Source: Synechococcus sp. BSA11S (GTDB lineage Bacteria; Cyanobacteriota; Cyanobacteriia; PCC-6307; Cyanobiaceae). From it: 64,000 bases of DNA. Shown here one piece after another: positions 30,021 to 39,628 of this stretch. The position numbers and the translations under genes are program-made. The stretch spans positions 1 to 64,000 of the forward strand of contig NZ_VNWP01000012.1 in the NCBI RefSeq assembly GCF_014224355.1, read 5' to 3'. Numbering within the stretch: position 1 is the stretch's first letter; each line of letters starts with the position of its first letter. The notes below the pieces were generated by a model. It made no database searches. It was not told the DNA's origin and saw only the letters and a list, made by a program, of their open reading frames with translations.

Positions 30021-30062
30021 GCCCCTGGCGGACCGCCGCTTCAGCAGCGGTCCGCCAGGGGC
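30021..30062. terminator. Strong bidirectional hairpin between NDP-sugar synthase and metF
   Basis: Perfect 16-bp arms (GCCCCTGGCGGACCGC at 30021-30036, reverse complement at 30047-30062) with a mismatch, two more pairs and a four-base loop. It begins six bases after the NDP-sugar synthase stop and contains the metF stop codon, so it can serve both convergent genes. No long T-run on either side, hence termination may need help from Rho-independent pausing alone. Confidence 0.75.
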
Positions 30063-30973
30063 AGCGGCCGACGTTGGGCCTGGCAGTTGCGTGGTGTGGC
30101 CGACACGCCAGCCTCAGCCAGGATCAAGGGAATGCGCTCCTCGGCCTTCACGGCCATCAGGTGAACCCCCTGGGTAATCCCCCTGTAGGCACGCACCTGT
30201 TCAGCGGCGATCGCCACACCCTCAGCCGCTGGGTCTGATGAAGCGGCCAGGCGGTCGATGATCGGCTGGGGGATCGAGGCCCCAGGCACCACGCGGTTGA
30301 TGAAGGCCGCGTTTCGCGCCGACTTGAGCAGGAACACCCCGGCCAGCACCGGCAGGCCCAGGGGCTCGCTGATCTCGCCGCAGAAGCGGCGCAGGGCCTC
30401 GCTGTCCATCACCATCTGGGTCTGCAGAAAGCGGGCACCAGCCGCGTGCTTGCGCCGGACCCTGGCCCGAAGACCACTCCAGCTGGCCGACTGAGGATCA
30501 GCCGCTGCCCCGGGGAACAGGGCTGTGGGACCATCCGGGAGAAGACCCTCCACGGGATCAAGGCCTCCATTGAGCTGGCCCACCAACTGAAGCAGGCGCA
30601 CCGCCTCCAGCTCGTTGACGGCCCGGGCGCTGGGTTGATCTCCGGCACGCACGGGATCACCGGTCAGGCAGAGCACATTGCGGATGCCCAGGGCATGGGC
30701 CCCGAGCAGATCGGCCTGGAGAGCAATTCGATTGCGGTCGCGACAGGCCAGCTGCAACACCGGCTCGAGCCCGGCCTCCAGCAGCAGCCGGCAGAGGGCC
30801 AGGCTGCTCATGCGCATCACGGCCCTGCTTCCATCGGTGACATTGACGGCATGGACCAGCCCACGCAGCTTGGAGGCCACCGCCAGGGTGCGCTGCGGAT
30901 TCCCTCCCCGCGGTGGGGTCACTTCGGCCGTGATGGCGAACTGACCGGTCTCCAGGGCCTGGCGCAGAAGCAA
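30041..30973 (-). CDS. metF: Methylenetetrahydrofolate reductase family protein
   Basis: 310 residues. AITAEVTPPRGGNPQ holds the conserved catalytic Glu region; VNVTDGSRAVMRMSSLA, ALGIRNVLCLTGDPVRAGDQ and AGARFLQTQMVMDSEAL are MetF barrel motifs binding FAD and folate. It supplies 5-methyl-THF for methionine. The start is taken as TTG 30973, since no ATG/GTG precedes the conserved block. Its final codons lie in the terminator hairpin, so the PLPLADRC end is set by the hairpin sequence. Confidence 0.87.
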   Translation of the reverse strand: MLLRQALETGQFAITAEVTPPRGGNPQRTLAVASKLRGLVHAVNVTDGSRAVMRMSSLALCRLLLEAGLEPVLQLACRDRNRIALQADLLGAHALGIRNVLCLTGDPVRAGDQPSARAVNELEAVRLLQLVGQLNGGLDPVEGLLPDGPTALFPGAAADPQSASWSGLRARVRRKHAAGARFLQTQMVMDSEALRRFCGEISEPLGLPVLAGVFLLKSARNAAFINRVVPGASIPQPIIDRLAASSDPAAEGVAIAAEQVRAYRGITQGVHLMAVKAEERIPLILAEAGVSATPRNCQAQRRPLPLADRC

Positions 30974-31012
30974 CGGACGGGGGATCGCTCAGGCCCCATC
31001 ATGCGCCAACGG

Positions 31013-31028
31013 CCACTGCTTACAGTGG
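31013..31028. promoter_or_regulatory. Inverted repeat overlapping a predicted -10 box before the PedR-like gene
   Basis: CCACTG-CTTA-CAGTGG is a 6-bp perfect inverted repeat with a 4-base centre. It contains TACAGT (31021-31026), a TANNNT -10 candidate 25 bp before the pedR-like ATG. A LuxR-type regulator binding its own promoter is a plausible reading, but that is inference. Confidence 0.4.
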
Positions 31029-31050
31029 GGTGTGGAGGCCTGGGGTATGG

Positions 31051-31320
31051 ATGTCCGATCGAGACGATCATGTCCAGCTGCGCTCCAGTCTTTCGGAACG
31101 TGAACTGGAGATCATCGAGCGCGTGGCCACAGGCCTGACCAATCAGGAAATCGCCCTGGAGCTGATGATCAGCAAGCGCACCGTGGACAACCACGTCAGC
31201 AACATCTTCACCAAGACCGGCGCCAAGAACAGGGTGGCCCTGCTGAACTGGGCGATGGACAACGGCAAGATCTGCCGTGACGGCTTCAACTGCTGCAATC
31301 TGCCCAGCCCAGAGGGCTGA
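31051..31320 (+). CDS. pedR: LuxR-type HTH regulator, PedR-like
   Basis: 89 residues with no receiver domain. The LuxR helix-turn-helix covers LSERELEIIERVATGLTNQE and KRTVDNHVSNIFTKTGAKNR; the C-terminus WAMDNGKICRDGFNCC carries three cysteines. This matches PedR, a small redox-responsive regulator that in Synechocystis is tuned by thioredoxin according to photosynthetic electron flow. ATG 31051 gives the usual size; a GTG at 31030 would add seven residues. It is divergent from metF (77 bp). Confidence 0.85.
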   Translation: MSDRDDHVQLRSSLSERELEIIERVATGLTNQEIALELMISKRTVDNHVSNIFTKTGAKNRVALLNWAMDNGKICRDGFNCCNLPSPEG

Positions 31321-31349
31321 CCCCAGGCGGCGATGCCCCCTGGGCCGGA

Positions 31350-31535
31350 TCAGGCAGGCGTGGCAGCTGAAGCCGTCTTCGGGAAACTGGGCCTCTCCAC
31401 CGTGGTGGTGAGGGATTGGAGGCTGTAGCGGTCTGGACCAAGCCCGAAGAGGTCGGCGTAGTCAAGACAATCATCGGCATCGCGCCCTGCGAAGCGAAGC
31501 ACGCCTTGGTGGTCGTAGAGACCGATCACGAGCAA
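31350..31535 (-). CDS. Small hypothetical protein
   Basis: 61 residues starting with TTG 31535 (or GTG 31529): LVIGLYDHQGVLRFAGRD, then DADDCLDYADLFGLGPDRYSLQSL and a Ser/Pro/Thr-rich end. The first 40 residues look like a folded beta-alpha unit and resemble small conserved proteins of picocyanobacteria, but I cannot name a family. It lies 43 bp after the CYTH gene on the same strand and faces the PedR-like gene. Confidence 0.5.
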   Translation of the reverse strand: MLVIGLYDHQGVLRFAGRDADDCLDYADLFGLGPDRYSLQSLTTTVERPSFPKTASAATPA

Positions 31536-31578
31536 AACTGCGGCTGAACGGAATTAAGGAGAAATCCTTAACGAAATC

Positions 31579-32133
31579 CTAGTCGATGTCGCCGTCGTTA
31601 CAAAGCCCTCCATCCAGCAAGGCCTGCCGTTCGGCCAGGGGCCTGTGGCTCCAGGCGCAGCGTGCCAAGGCGGCGTTGCTGAGATCTCCCCGTCCCGTGA
31701 TCTCCTTCAAACACCAGGGCGGCACGGTCAACGGCTGGTCCTCCCGCTCCAGTTCCACCTCCGCCAGAACCAGGGGCGCGTTCTCCCCCTCGAACACGTC
31801 GAGGACCCAGTCGCCGCCGGGCAGATCCAGGCCGTAGCGCTGCTTGCTCAGGTTGTCGGTCGTCAGAGCCAGAAGCTGCCTGGCATCGTCAGCGGGAATC
31901 GCGTACTCAAACTCCGCACGGGTGATCCTTGTGACGGCGGCCTTGAGCGTCAGCCAGGCCCTGCTCCCCGGCCCGGCCGATGCCTCCATGGGCTCGTCCT
32001 CCAGGCGAACCCGCACGGTGACGCCATCGGCTGAGGCCTGCAGATACCCCTGGCGCAGACGCTGCCCCCAGAGGATGTGATCCCTCCAGCCGGAACCCCG
32101 CACCAGAAAACGTCGCTCGATCTCCAGAGCCAC
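31579..32133 (-). CDS. CYTH domain protein (triphosphate tunnel metalloenzyme family)
   Basis: 184 residues from GTG. N-terminal EIERRFLV is the CYTH ExEx(K/R) motif, with R instead of the more usual K at the last position. LRQGYLQ, VRVRLEDE, WLTLKA, RAEFEYAIP and WVLDVFEGENAPLVLAEVELE follow in the order expected for the beta-tunnel that binds a triphosphate and metal. Inorganic triphosphatase is the likeliest activity; thiamine-triphosphatase or cyclase activities occur in the same fold. It follows nadK by 53 bp on the same strand. Confidence 0.85.
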   Translation of the reverse strand: MALEIERRFLVRGSGWRDHILWGQRLRQGYLQASADGVTVRVRLEDEPMEASAGPGSRAWLTLKAAVTRITRAEFEYAIPADDARQLLALTTDNLSKQRYGLDLPGGDWVLDVFEGENAPLVLAEVELEREDQPLTVPPWCLKEITGRGDLSNAALARCAWSHRPLAERQALLDGGLCNDGDID

Positions 32134-32186
32134 CGCTGAACCTGCTCACCCGGACTGGTTCATCCTGACCCCTGCGCCAAGGGCAC

Positions 32187-33146
32187 TCAGTTGGCCGATG
32201 GTTCAGCCGCCGTGAGATCGCCGGCCCAGTGCAGCTTGTGGCTGAGGGTGCGGTAGTAGGAGGGGCTCTGCTGGAGCACCACCATCAGCGCACAGTGGCC
32301 CGAGCGCTGCACCACGCAGCGATCCCCCGGCTCCATGACCGTGGCATGGGCTCCATCCTTCCAGAGCTTCACCCGCCGGCTCGGTTCACCGAGGGGCCAG
32401 ATCGCCAGCTGGGAGCGGGGCGGCACCACCACCGGGCGGCTGGAGAGACTCATCGGGCAGATCGGGTTGACCACGATCGCGTCGATTCCGGGATGGAGGA
32501 TCGGGCCTCCTGCCGCCATGGCATAGCCGGTGGAGCCCGTGGAGGTGGCGATGATCAGGCCGTCGCCGCGAAACTGGTCCACCACTTCCCCGTCGATCTC
32601 CAGCTCCAGCACACAGGTGGGGGAGAACTCATCGAGGCAGGGACGGAAATAGAAGTCATTGAGAGCCCGATGCAGCGAACCAGGCCCAGAGCCGCCAGGA
32701 TCCTCCGCCTCCTCCCCTTCGGGCACCCCGTCGCCGCGATCGACAAAGGCCTCCAGCATCATTCGACGCTCGAGCGCAAAGCGGTCATCGCGCAACCGCT
32801 GCCAGAGGTTGTCTTCGGAGGAGGTGGTGCTGAGCACCAGCAACTTGCGCTCATGGGTGAGAAAACCGAGATGACCACCCACGTTGAAGCTCAGGATCGG
32901 CACTTCCAGGGGGCCGAGGTGACGGGCCGCCCCCAGTACGGTGCCATCTCCACCGAGGACCACGGTGAGATCGGGAAGACAGGGCTCGGTGGCCAGCAGC
33001 CCCGGAAAAGGATTGGAGGTGGCTCCACAGGTGGCCACCGTGACATGGACCCCCTGCGAACGCAGATCTTCAGCGCAGCGCCTGGCCTGGCGCTGGGCAG
33101 CCTGACTGCCGCTGCGCACAATCAACCAGACCCGTTGCAGCTGCAT
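32187..33146 (-). CDS. nadK: NAD kinase
   Basis: 319 residues. Catalytic GGDGT (residues 65-69), [12 protein letters not shown], the NAD-binding stretch ALNDFYF and [23 protein letters not shown]. It makes NADP from NAD. ATG 33146 gives [10 protein letters not shown]; the frame continues to 33263 but that part shadows ndhE spacing. It follows ndhE by 43 bp, so the NDH run and NADP synthesis are probably co-transcribed. Confidence 0.92.
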   Translation of the reverse strand: MQLQRVWLIVRSGSQAAQRQARRCAEDLRSQGVHVTVATCGATSNPFPGLLATEPCLPDLTVVLGGDGTVLGAARHLGPLEVPILSFNVGGHLGFLTHERKLLVLSTTSSEDNLWQRLRDDRFALERRMMLEAFVDRGDGVPEGEEAEDPGGSGPGSLHRALNDFYFRPCLDEFSPTCVLELEIDGEVVDQFRGDGLIIATSTGSTGYAMAAGGPILHPGIDAIVVNPICPMSLSSRPVVVPPRSQLAIWPLGEPSRRVKLWKDGAHATVMEPGDRCVVQRSGHCALMVVLQQSPSYYRTLSHKLHWAGDLTAAEPSAN

Positions 33147-33189
33147 CAGATCAGGCGCAACATCCGAACGGCCGGAGCAGCAGGCCCGA

Positions 33190-33516
33190 TCACCAGCGCA
33201 ACAGGTTGAAGCGTTCCATATCGACGGTTTCGCGGTTGCGGTAGAGGGAGAGCAGAATGGCAAGACCGACAGCGGCTTCGGCGGCGGCCACGGTGATCAC
33301 GAAAATGGCAAAAACCTGGCCACGGATCTGCTGACCATCGATGTAACTGGAAAAGGCCATCAGGTTGATGTTGACGGCATTCAGCATCAGCTCGATGCTC
33401 ATCAGCACCCTCACGGCGTTGCGGCTGTTGATCAGACCCCAGACGCCGGTGCAGAACAGAATGGCCGCCAGCACCAGGTAGGCCTCGAGCGGAATGTCGA
33501 TGGAGGAGGCGGGCAT
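33190..33516 (-). CDS. ndhE: NAD(P)H-quinone oxidoreductase subunit E (NuoK type)
   Basis: 108 residues with three membrane helices. [22 protein letters not shown] and [17 protein letters not shown] hold the conserved membrane glutamates of NuoK/NdhE, part of the proton path of NDH-1. It starts two bases after the ndhG stop. Confidence 0.94.
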   Translation of the reverse strand: MPASSIDIPLEAYLVLAAILFCTGVWGLINSRNAVRVLMSIELMLNAVNINLMAFSSYIDGQQIRGQVFAIFVITVAAAEAAVGLAILLSLYRNRETVDMERFNLLRW

Positions 33517-33518
33517 GG

Positions 33519-34145
33519 TCAGACTTTCTCCAGCAGGGTGGTGTCGCGGGGGGGGCTCTCCAGCAGAAGGGGTGTGCGTTCCTTCTCGATCAGCCCTTGA
33601 TCGGCGGCTTCGCCGGTGATCACATCGCTGCTGTACACGTCACGGCGGGCCAGCACAATCGCTCCGATCATGGCCATCAGCAGCAGCACCGAAGCCAGCT
33701 CGAACGGCAGCAGGTAGTCGCTGAAGAGGTGAATGCCGATCAACGTGGTGGCGTCCTCGCCGAGGGGGGTGGGGCCTGGTACCGCCCAGGGGGTGGTGAG
33801 GTCGACCCGCAGCAGCAGCAGGAACAAACCGAGGCAGACGGCGCCGGAGAGCACCCGGCGCAGGAGCAGACCGGGAATCTCGGCCATCGCTTCCTTCTTG
33901 TTCACGAGCATGATCGCAAACAGGATCAACACATTCACGGCGCCGACGTAGACGAGCACCTGGGCCGCGGCGACGAAGCTGGCATTGAGGAGCAGGTAAA
34001 GACCAGCCACTGAGAGAAACACACCAGCCAGCAGGAAGGCTGAATAGACGATGTTGGGCAGAAGCACCACACCCAGGGCCCCCAGCACCAGGGTGAGGGA
34101 GAGGGCGACGAAGCAGATCAGCTGGGTGACAGAGGCGATCGTCAT
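33519..34145 (-). CDS. ndhG: NAD(P)H-quinone oxidoreductase subunit G (NuoJ type)
   Basis: 208 residues; five membrane helices in about the first 175 residues, with [23 protein letters not shown] as the conserved NuoJ segment. The C-terminal 35 residues are a soluble tail ([16 protein letters not shown]). Start overlaps the ndhI stop by one base. Confidence 0.93.
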   Translation of the reverse strand: MTIASVTQLICFVALSLTLVLGALGVVLLPNIVYSAFLLAGVFLSVAGLYLLLNASFVAAAQVLVYVGAVNVLILFAIMLVNKKEAMAEIPGLLLRRVLSGAVCLGLFLLLLRVDLTTPWAVPGPTPLGEDATTLIGIHLFSDYLLPFELASVLLLMAMIGAIVLARRDVYSSDVITGEAADQGLIEKERTPLLLESPPRDTTLLEKV

Positions 34146-34756
34146 CAGGCGTTCTCCTCGGGCTGGGACGCTGCGGCAGCCAGCTCAGCCTGCAGCTGCT
34201 CAGGGAGCTGGCCAGCCCTTGGCCTGGTGGGGTCAACGCCGTGGGGATCGATCTCACCCTTGGGCAGGTAGCCCAGCTCACGCATGGGCACCACGGCAGG
34301 ATCGCTGGTGACACTGGTGGGAAGGCGGCCAAGGGCCACGTTGTCGTAGTTGAGGCTATGGCGGTCAAAGGCCGCCAGCTCATACTCTTCGGTCATCGAG
34401 AGGCAGTTGGTGGGGCAATACTCCACACAGTTGCCACAGAAGATGCAGACTCCGAAGTCAATGGAGTAATTGCGGAGCTCTTTCTTTTTGGTCTCCTTGT
34501 TCATCACCCAATCAACCACGGGCAGATTGATGGGGCAAACCCGGACGCAGACCTCACAGGAGATGCACTTGTCGAATTCGTAGTGGATTCTGCCGCGGTA
34601 ACGCTCCGATGGAATCAGCTTCTCGTAGGGATACTGAACCGTGATCGGCCGGCGGCGCAGGTGATCGAAGGTGACCGAGAGGCCCTGGGTGATGTAATTG
34701 GCCGCACCGACGGCGTCCTTGGTGTAGTCACCGACCTTTTGCAGGAATCCGAACAT
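34145..34756 (-). CDS. ndhI: NAD(P)H-quinone oxidoreductase subunit I (two 4Fe-4S clusters)
   Basis: 203 residues. Two ferredoxin motifs, [12 protein letters not shown] and [12 protein letters not shown], with the [14 protein letters not shown] end typical of NdhI. It carries electrons to the quinone site through the peripheral arm. The last 55 residues are a variable Pro/Ala/Gln tail. It starts 87 bp after ndhA. Confidence 0.95.
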   Translation of the reverse strand: MFGFLQKVGDYTKDAVGAANYITQGLSVTFDHLRRRPITVQYPYEKLIPSERYRGRIHYEFDKCISCEVCVRVCPINLPVVDWVMNKETKKKELRNYSIDFGVCIFCGNCVEYCPTNCLSMTEEYELAAFDRHSLNYDNVALGRLPTSVTSDPAVVPMRELGYLPKGEIDPHGVDPTRPRAGQLPEQLQAELAAAASQPEENA

Positions 34757-34843
34757 GGTGTGGGGAGTCGGAACGGAACGAAAACAGGAGTTGGAGGAAG
34801 GGCCTGGAGCTGTTGGCTGGGCCCATGATGACCGTCTGAATGC

Positions 34844-36019
34844 TCAACCGCCGAAAAAGGACGGGAAGGCCAGTTTGAGGCCGGCGGTGACCAGCAGATT
34901 GACCAGGGCGATCGGCAGCAGGAACTTCCAACCAAAATCCAGGAGCTGGTCGATCCGCACCCGGGGCAGGGTCCAGCGCAGCAGGATCGCGATGAACACC
35001 AGCAGGTAGGCCTTCAGCACAGTCATCACGATGCCGAGGGAGCCGGTGATCACCTGCACCAGGGGTGCATCCACCGACTGACCGAGGGCTCCGGCCAGCC
35101 ATTCCACCGGCAGGGGGAAGCCCCAGCCGCCGAGATAGAGCACCGCCACCAGCAGGGCCGAGAGCACCAGGTTGATGTAGCTGCCCAGGTAGAAGAGGGC
35201 GAACTTCATGCCGGCGTACTCGGTCTGGTAACCGGCCACCAGCTCCTCTTCAGCCTCCGGAAGGTCGAAGGGGAGGCGTTCGCATTCGGCCAGGGCACAG
35301 ATCCAGAAGATCAGAAAGCCCACCGGCTGACGCCAGATGTTCCAGCTGAGAATCCCGGCACCGCTCTGCTGGTTGACGATGTCGACGGTGCTCAGCGAGT
35401 TGCTCATCATCACCACCGCCAGCACCGCCAGAGCCAGAGGAATCTCGTAGCTGATCGACTGTGCCGCAGCCCTGAGCCCCCCGAGCAGGGAATACTTGTT
35501 GTTGCTGGCGTAGCCGCTCATCAGCAGGCCGATCGGCTGGATGCTGCTCAGGGCGATCCAGAGGAACACGCCGATGCCCACATCGCTGATCAGCAGGTTC
35601 TGGCCGAAGGGCACCACCAGCCAGGAAAGGATGACCGGCACCAGCACCAGCACCGGGCCGAGGGTGAAGAGCAGGCCATCGGCCCGCTTGGGAATCACGT
35701 CTTCCTTGAACAGCAGCTTGAGACCGTCGGCCATCGGCTGCAGCACCCCGAGGGCGCCGGCATACTCCGGTCCGATCCGCTGCTGGACGGCCGCCGAGAT
35801 CTTGCGTTCCAGCCAGACATTGACCAGCACGCCGACGACGGCCGCCACCAGCACCAGCAGCATGGGCAGGGGCAGCCAGAGCAGATGGGCTGCGGCCTGG
35901 CTCAGGCCGAACTCCTCGAGGGTGCTGGTGAAACTGGACTGAAGATCAAGGCCTGGGCCCACCAGGGCCAGGCCAGGCCAGGCGGTGGTCAGAAGGGCTG
36001 GTGCCGGGTCGATCAACAC
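34844..36019 (-). CDS. ndhA: NAD(P)H-quinone oxidoreductase subunit A (NuoH type)
   Basis: 391 residues from GTG; eight membrane helices. [23 protein letters not shown] and [27 protein letters not shown] are the quinone-site loop motifs of NuoH/NdhA. The N-terminal 25 residues are variable. It is 36 bp after gltA and first of the A-I-G-E order. Confidence 0.94.
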   Translation of the reverse strand: MLIDPAPALLTTAWPGLALVGPGLDLQSSFTSTLEEFGLSQAAAHLLWLPLPMLLVLVAAVVGVLVNVWLERKISAAVQQRIGPEYAGALGVLQPMADGLKLLFKEDVIPKRADGLLFTLGPVLVLVPVILSWLVVPFGQNLLISDVGIGVFLWIALSSIQPIGLLMSGYASNNKYSLLGGLRAAAQSISYEIPLALAVLAVVMMSNSLSTVDIVNQQSGAGILSWNIWRQPVGFLIFWICALAECERLPFDLPEAEEELVAGYQTEYAGMKFALFYLGSYINLVLSALLVAVLYLGGWGFPLPVEWLAGALGQSVDAPLVQVITGSLGIVMTVLKAYLLVFIAILLRWTLPRVRIDQLLDFGWKFLLPIALVNLLVTAGLKLAFPSFFGG

Positions 36020-36055
36020 CGTGACAACTCCATCTCGAGCTGAGGTGAGGGCAAC

Positions 36056-37240
36056 CTAAACGCCTGGCAGGGCCTTGCGGGCATCCTGAGGCAACCAACT
36101 CCTGCGCCCTTCCCCGGTGTAGATCTGCGTGGGGCGGTAGATGCGGTTCGCCCCCAGCTGCTCCTTCCAGTGGGCCAACCAGCCCGCCACCCGGGCAATC
36201 GCGAAGATCGGCGTGAACAGATCCCTCGGGATACCCAGCTTGCGGTACACGAGCCCGGAGTAGAAATCGACGTTGGGGTAGATACCCTTGGGGCCGAGCC
36301 GATCGGCGGCCACCTCCTCCACTCGCCTGGCCACGTCGTACATGGCGTCGTAACCGAAGCGATCGAACAACTGCTCGGCCAGACCCTGGAGAATCACGGC
36401 CCGGGGATCCTTGACCTTGTATTCCCGGTGCCCGAAACCCATGATCTTCTGCTTCTCGGCGATGGCCCGATCCAGCCAGGGCTCCACCCGGTCCTCGGTG
36501 CCGATCTGCTCGAGCATGGCCAGCACGTCTTCATTGGCGCCACCGTGCAGGGGGCCGGCGAGGGTGCCCACCGCCGAGGCCACCACGGCATAGGGGTCGG
36601 TCAACGTGCTGGCGGTGACCCGGGCGCTGAAGGTGCTGGCGTTGAGGCTGTGCTCGGCGTGCAGGATCAGGCAGGCATCGAAGATCCGTGCCGCCAGGGG
36701 ATCGGGCTCCCGCTCGGTGAGCATGTACAGGAAGTTGGCGGAGTAGGGCAGGTCGTCGCGGGGCTGGATCGGATCCTGTCCCAGGCGGATCAGCTGGAAG
36801 GCAGCCACCATGGTGGGGATCTTGGCGATCAGACGCACCACCGCCGCCTCGATGTAAGCGGGATCATCCAGGGCCCGGCGGGAATAGAACAATCCCAGGG
36901 AGGCTGCGCTCGACTGCAGGGCGTCCATCGGGTGCCCATCGGCCGGGAAGCACTTCATCATGTCCCGGATGCGGAAGCTCACCCGCCGGTGCATCTGCAC
37001 GTCGTGCTTGAAGGCCTGCAACCGCTCGACGGTGGGCAACTCACCCCAGATCAGCAGGTGGGTGGTTTCGAGGAATGTGCTGTGGGCCGCCAGTTCCTCG
37101 AGGGGATAGCCGCGGTAGGTGAGCAGGCCCTGGAGGCCGTCGATGTCGCAGATGGCCGACTGGGTCGCTGGAACACCCTCGAGCCCAGGACGGAAGACGG
37201 GCGCTGCCTGGGCGGCAACCCGGTTTGCATCCATCACCAT
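36056..37240 (-). CDS. gltA: Citrate synthase
   Basis: 394 residues. Catalytic histidines are in ILHAEHSLNASTF and MGFGHREYKVKDPRA, with the catalytic aspartate in YPNVDFYSGLVY; PLHGGANEDV and the C-terminal RIYRPTQIYTG also fit. It condenses acetyl-CoA and oxaloacetate, feeding 2-oxoglutarate and nitrogen assimilation. Start ATG 37240 (two further starts follow within three codons). It is at the head of the minus-strand ndhA run. Confidence 0.94.
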   Translation of the reverse strand: MVMDANRVAAQAAPVFRPGLEGVPATQSAICDIDGLQGLLTYRGYPLEELAAHSTFLETTHLLIWGELPTVERLQAFKHDVQMHRRVSFRIRDMMKCFPADGHPMDALQSSAASLGLFYSRRALDDPAYIEAAVVRLIAKIPTMVAAFQLIRLGQDPIQPRDDLPYSANFLYMLTEREPDPLAARIFDACLILHAEHSLNASTFSARVTASTLTDPYAVVASAVGTLAGPLHGGANEDVLAMLEQIGTEDRVEPWLDRAIAEKQKIMGFGHREYKVKDPRAVILQGLAEQLFDRFGYDAMYDVARRVEEVAADRLGPKGIYPNVDFYSGLVYRKLGIPRDLFTPIFAIARVAGWLAHWKEQLGANRIYRPTQIYTGEGRRSWLPQDARKALPGV

Positions 37241-37333
37241 CGGCGTCGTCCGTTCAGCAGCTCAGAAGCTAGGGCCAGGTCCTGGCCCCTGCCGTAGCCC
37301 TGCCGACAGCCCCTGGCACACCCCTCCAACCGC

Positions 37334-37873
37334 TCAGTGGCCCGTGAGCAGAGAACGGGGCGTGAGCAACAGCTGCAGGCTGGCCCCTCCCAGCAGTGGC
37401 TGCAGGCCAGCCGAGCTGGGGGAGGGCAGCTCGAGCAGAGCCACGCCGGCTTTCTTCAGGCGCAGGGCCCCGGGGGGAGCACCGCAGAGCCTGGCGGCCA
37501 GGACGCTGAGGTCGGGTTCATGGCCCACCAGCCCGAGGCGACCACCGCCAGACAGAGGACCATCCGCCGCCAGCCAGTGCCCGAGCAGGGGCAAGGGGTC
37601 GGCATCTGGGGAGAGTTCAGCCGCGATCGCCAGCGCCCCGCAGAGGCCCTCTTCCCGGGCGATCAGGGCGGTCTGGAACGCCCGCAACAGAGGGCTGCTC
37701 AGCAGCTGATCACAGCCCAGATTCAGCTCGAGCAGCCGCCGCACCACCGCGGCCGTGCGGCGGCGGCCCCGCGTCGTCAGCGGGCGCTCCCGATCCGGAC
37801 GGCCAGGCGGCGCAGGCTCCTGGCGCTCCTCGGCCAGGCCATGGCGCAGCAACAACAGAGACAGGGGGGGCAT
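37334..37873 (-). CDS. sixA: SixA-type histidine phosphatase
   Basis: 179 residues. The RHG motif (LLLRHGLAEE) holds the phospho-accepting His, the second catalytic His is in LGLVGHEPDLSVL, and arginine R35-G-R is in TTRGRRRTAAVVRRL. This is the short SixA branch of the histidine phosphatase superfamily, which removes phosphate from phosphohistidine proteins. It begins three bases after the DUF3352 gene. Confidence 0.85.
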   Translation of the reverse strand: MPPLSLLLLRHGLAEERQEPAPPGRPDRERPLTTRGRRRTAAVVRRLLELNLGCDQLLSSPLLRAFQTALIAREEGLCGALAIAAELSPDADPLPLLGHWLAADGPLSGGGRLGLVGHEPDLSVLAARLCGAPPGALRLKKAGVALLELPSPSSAGLQPLLGGASLQLLLTPRSLLTGH

Positions 37874-37876
37874 GGC

Positions 37877-39514
37877 TCACTCCAGCTGCAGATGCGCCCG
37901 CAGGGCGAGCAGCGAGGACGGACTCAAGGGGGGGGGTGGATCCTCCAGCAGGGGCGATTCGATCGCCAGGCTGAAGGCCAGGCCGTCGATACCGCCCACC
38001 AGGGGACGGCCCACCAGGTTGGAGAGCAGCTGCCAGGGGGGCCAGGGGGCCAGCAGATCCTGGGCGGGTTCGGCGGCCAGAGCCACCTGCAGGGGAGCCT
38101 CCCTGGTTCCGAGGGTCTGCAGCTGCTGGATCCGCTCCTTCGGGGCCTGTCGACCTTGGAGCTGATCGTCAAGGGCGGCCAGGCCATCCCCCCACCAGGC
38201 CGTCTGGTCTTGATCGAAACGGACACCGGCCACCGTGGCCTGCAGACGGTCGGGATCGCCTTTTCCGGGCCTGGCTTCCAGGCGGCTCCAGACCTGCAGG
38301 GTCTGGCCATCACGCTTCAGGGGCGCCGGGCTGTAGCCCTGGGCGTTCAGCGCAGGGCGCAAGCCATCCGTGTCCAGGGCCGTCGCGGCGGTGGCGAGCA
38401 TCCAGCCCTGCCTCCGGCGCAGGCCCAGCAAGGGGCCATGGTCGGCGGCCGCCACCAACGATGGCAGCGGTCCTCTCAGATCAGCGAGGGTGCGACGCAG
38501 CTGTGGAGCCAACAGGGAGCTCCAGAGATCAGCGCTGGCCGGGTCGCCGGAATCCTCCAGCAGGGAGGCGGGATCCTGCAGCAGCGCCAGGCTCGCCACC
38601 GGGCCGCGCAGCTCACCGAGCAGGTCGGGGATCGGATCCAGCTGCAGACGAGGGAGGGGCAGACGGGAGGAGAGCAGCGCCTGGAGCTGGAGGCCCCGTC
38701 CATCGGGCACCAGGGCCGCCACCAGGTCTCCAACCCCATCAGCAGAGGCGAGGGTGGAAGGCAGGCCGAGCCAGTCGCTGAAGGCCTGAGGGCGTGCCGT
38801 GAGCAGCGCCACCCCCCCCTCCAGCCGGCCGACGGCAGCCTGAAGCGAGTCCTGCCCAGCCTGGTTGAGCTCGTCGATCTGTGACACATCGAGCGCCTGC
38901 TCGAGCACCCCACGGCCGGAGGCGATCAACACCAGCTGGTCATCGATCAGGGCGGTGGCCAGAGCCTGGCTGGGCTCCCCCACCAGAGCGCCGCGGCCGC
39001 TGATCAGCCCCATGCCGCGGTAACTGCTGATCTGCAGGGCCGTGCCCGCCAGGCTGCGGGACTGCCAGAAGCGCTGCAGGAAGCGACGGGCGCCCTCCGG
39101 TTCGCGACAACGGAGAGCGAGCAACCAGCCGGTGGGCCCTGCGCTCCCCTCAGGAGCGATCACCGCCAGGCTGGTGTCGGGGCCCAGCCAGCCGGCCAGT
39201 TCGCTGCTGTACTCCAGGCCAGCGGTGGCGAAGGCGCCATCCCGCAGGTTGGCCACCAGTTCAGCCGCCTCCCGGCGCCGGGGCGGAGGAGCTACAGCTC
39301 TGGCATAGGCCACCAGCTGGTCGGGCTCCACCAGCAGGTGCAGACTGAGCAGCGCGTTGCGCGGCACGAAGCGGGCCGCCAGGGGCAGCTCGAGCGGGTG
39401 CTGCTGCAGGCGCAGCGGACTCTGACGGAGGGCCAGCCACCAGAACCCTCCCCCCAGGGAGAGCAGGAGCAGGGCTGCCGTCAGCACAGCCGCCAGGAAG
39501 GGGCGAGCCTTCAT
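37877..39514 (-). CDS. DUF3352 domain protein, membrane-anchored
   Basis: 545 residues from ATG 39514; an ATG at 39550 would add 12. N-terminal membrane anchor (residues about 4-26, AAVLTAALLLLSLGGGFWWLAL), then a large presumed periplasmic or lumenal region typical of DUF3352: SPLRLQQHPLELPLAARFVP, LLSLHLLVEPDQ, LGPDTSLAVI, SSYRGMGLISG, ALIDDQLVLIASG. No catalytic motif is visible. Function is unknown. It is coupled to sixA. Confidence 0.78.
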   Translation of the reverse strand: MKARPFLAAVLTAALLLLSLGGGFWWLALRQSPLRLQQHPLELPLAARFVPRNALLSLHLLVEPDQLVAYARAVAPPPRRREAAELVANLRDGAFATAGLEYSSELAGWLGPDTSLAVIAPEGSAGPTGWLLALRCREPEGARRFLQRFWQSRSLAGTALQISSYRGMGLISGRGALVGEPSQALATALIDDQLVLIASGRGVLEQALDVSQIDELNQAGQDSLQAAVGRLEGGVALLTARPQAFSDWLGLPSTLASADGVGDLVAALVPDGRGLQLQALLSSRLPLPRLQLDPIPDLLGELRGPVASLALLQDPASLLEDSGDPASADLWSSLLAPQLRRTLADLRGPLPSLVAAADHGPLLGLRRRQGWMLATAATALDTDGLRPALNAQGYSPAPLKRDGQTLQVWSRLEARPGKGDPDRLQATVAGVRFDQDQTAWWGDGLAALDDQLQGRQAPKERIQQLQTLGTREAPLQVALAAEPAQDLLAPWPPWQLLSNLVGRPLVGGIDGLAFSLAIESPLLEDPPPPLSPSSLLALRAHLQLE

Positions 39515-39628
39515 GCGCCGGACGCAGGGGTTGCTGTCATCTTCATCCATGACCACGCCGGATGACAGCCCCACAGCCCCAGGGCCCCAGGCCCCCGGCA
39601 CGGCCCCGACTCCTTCAGCATCTGTCTC

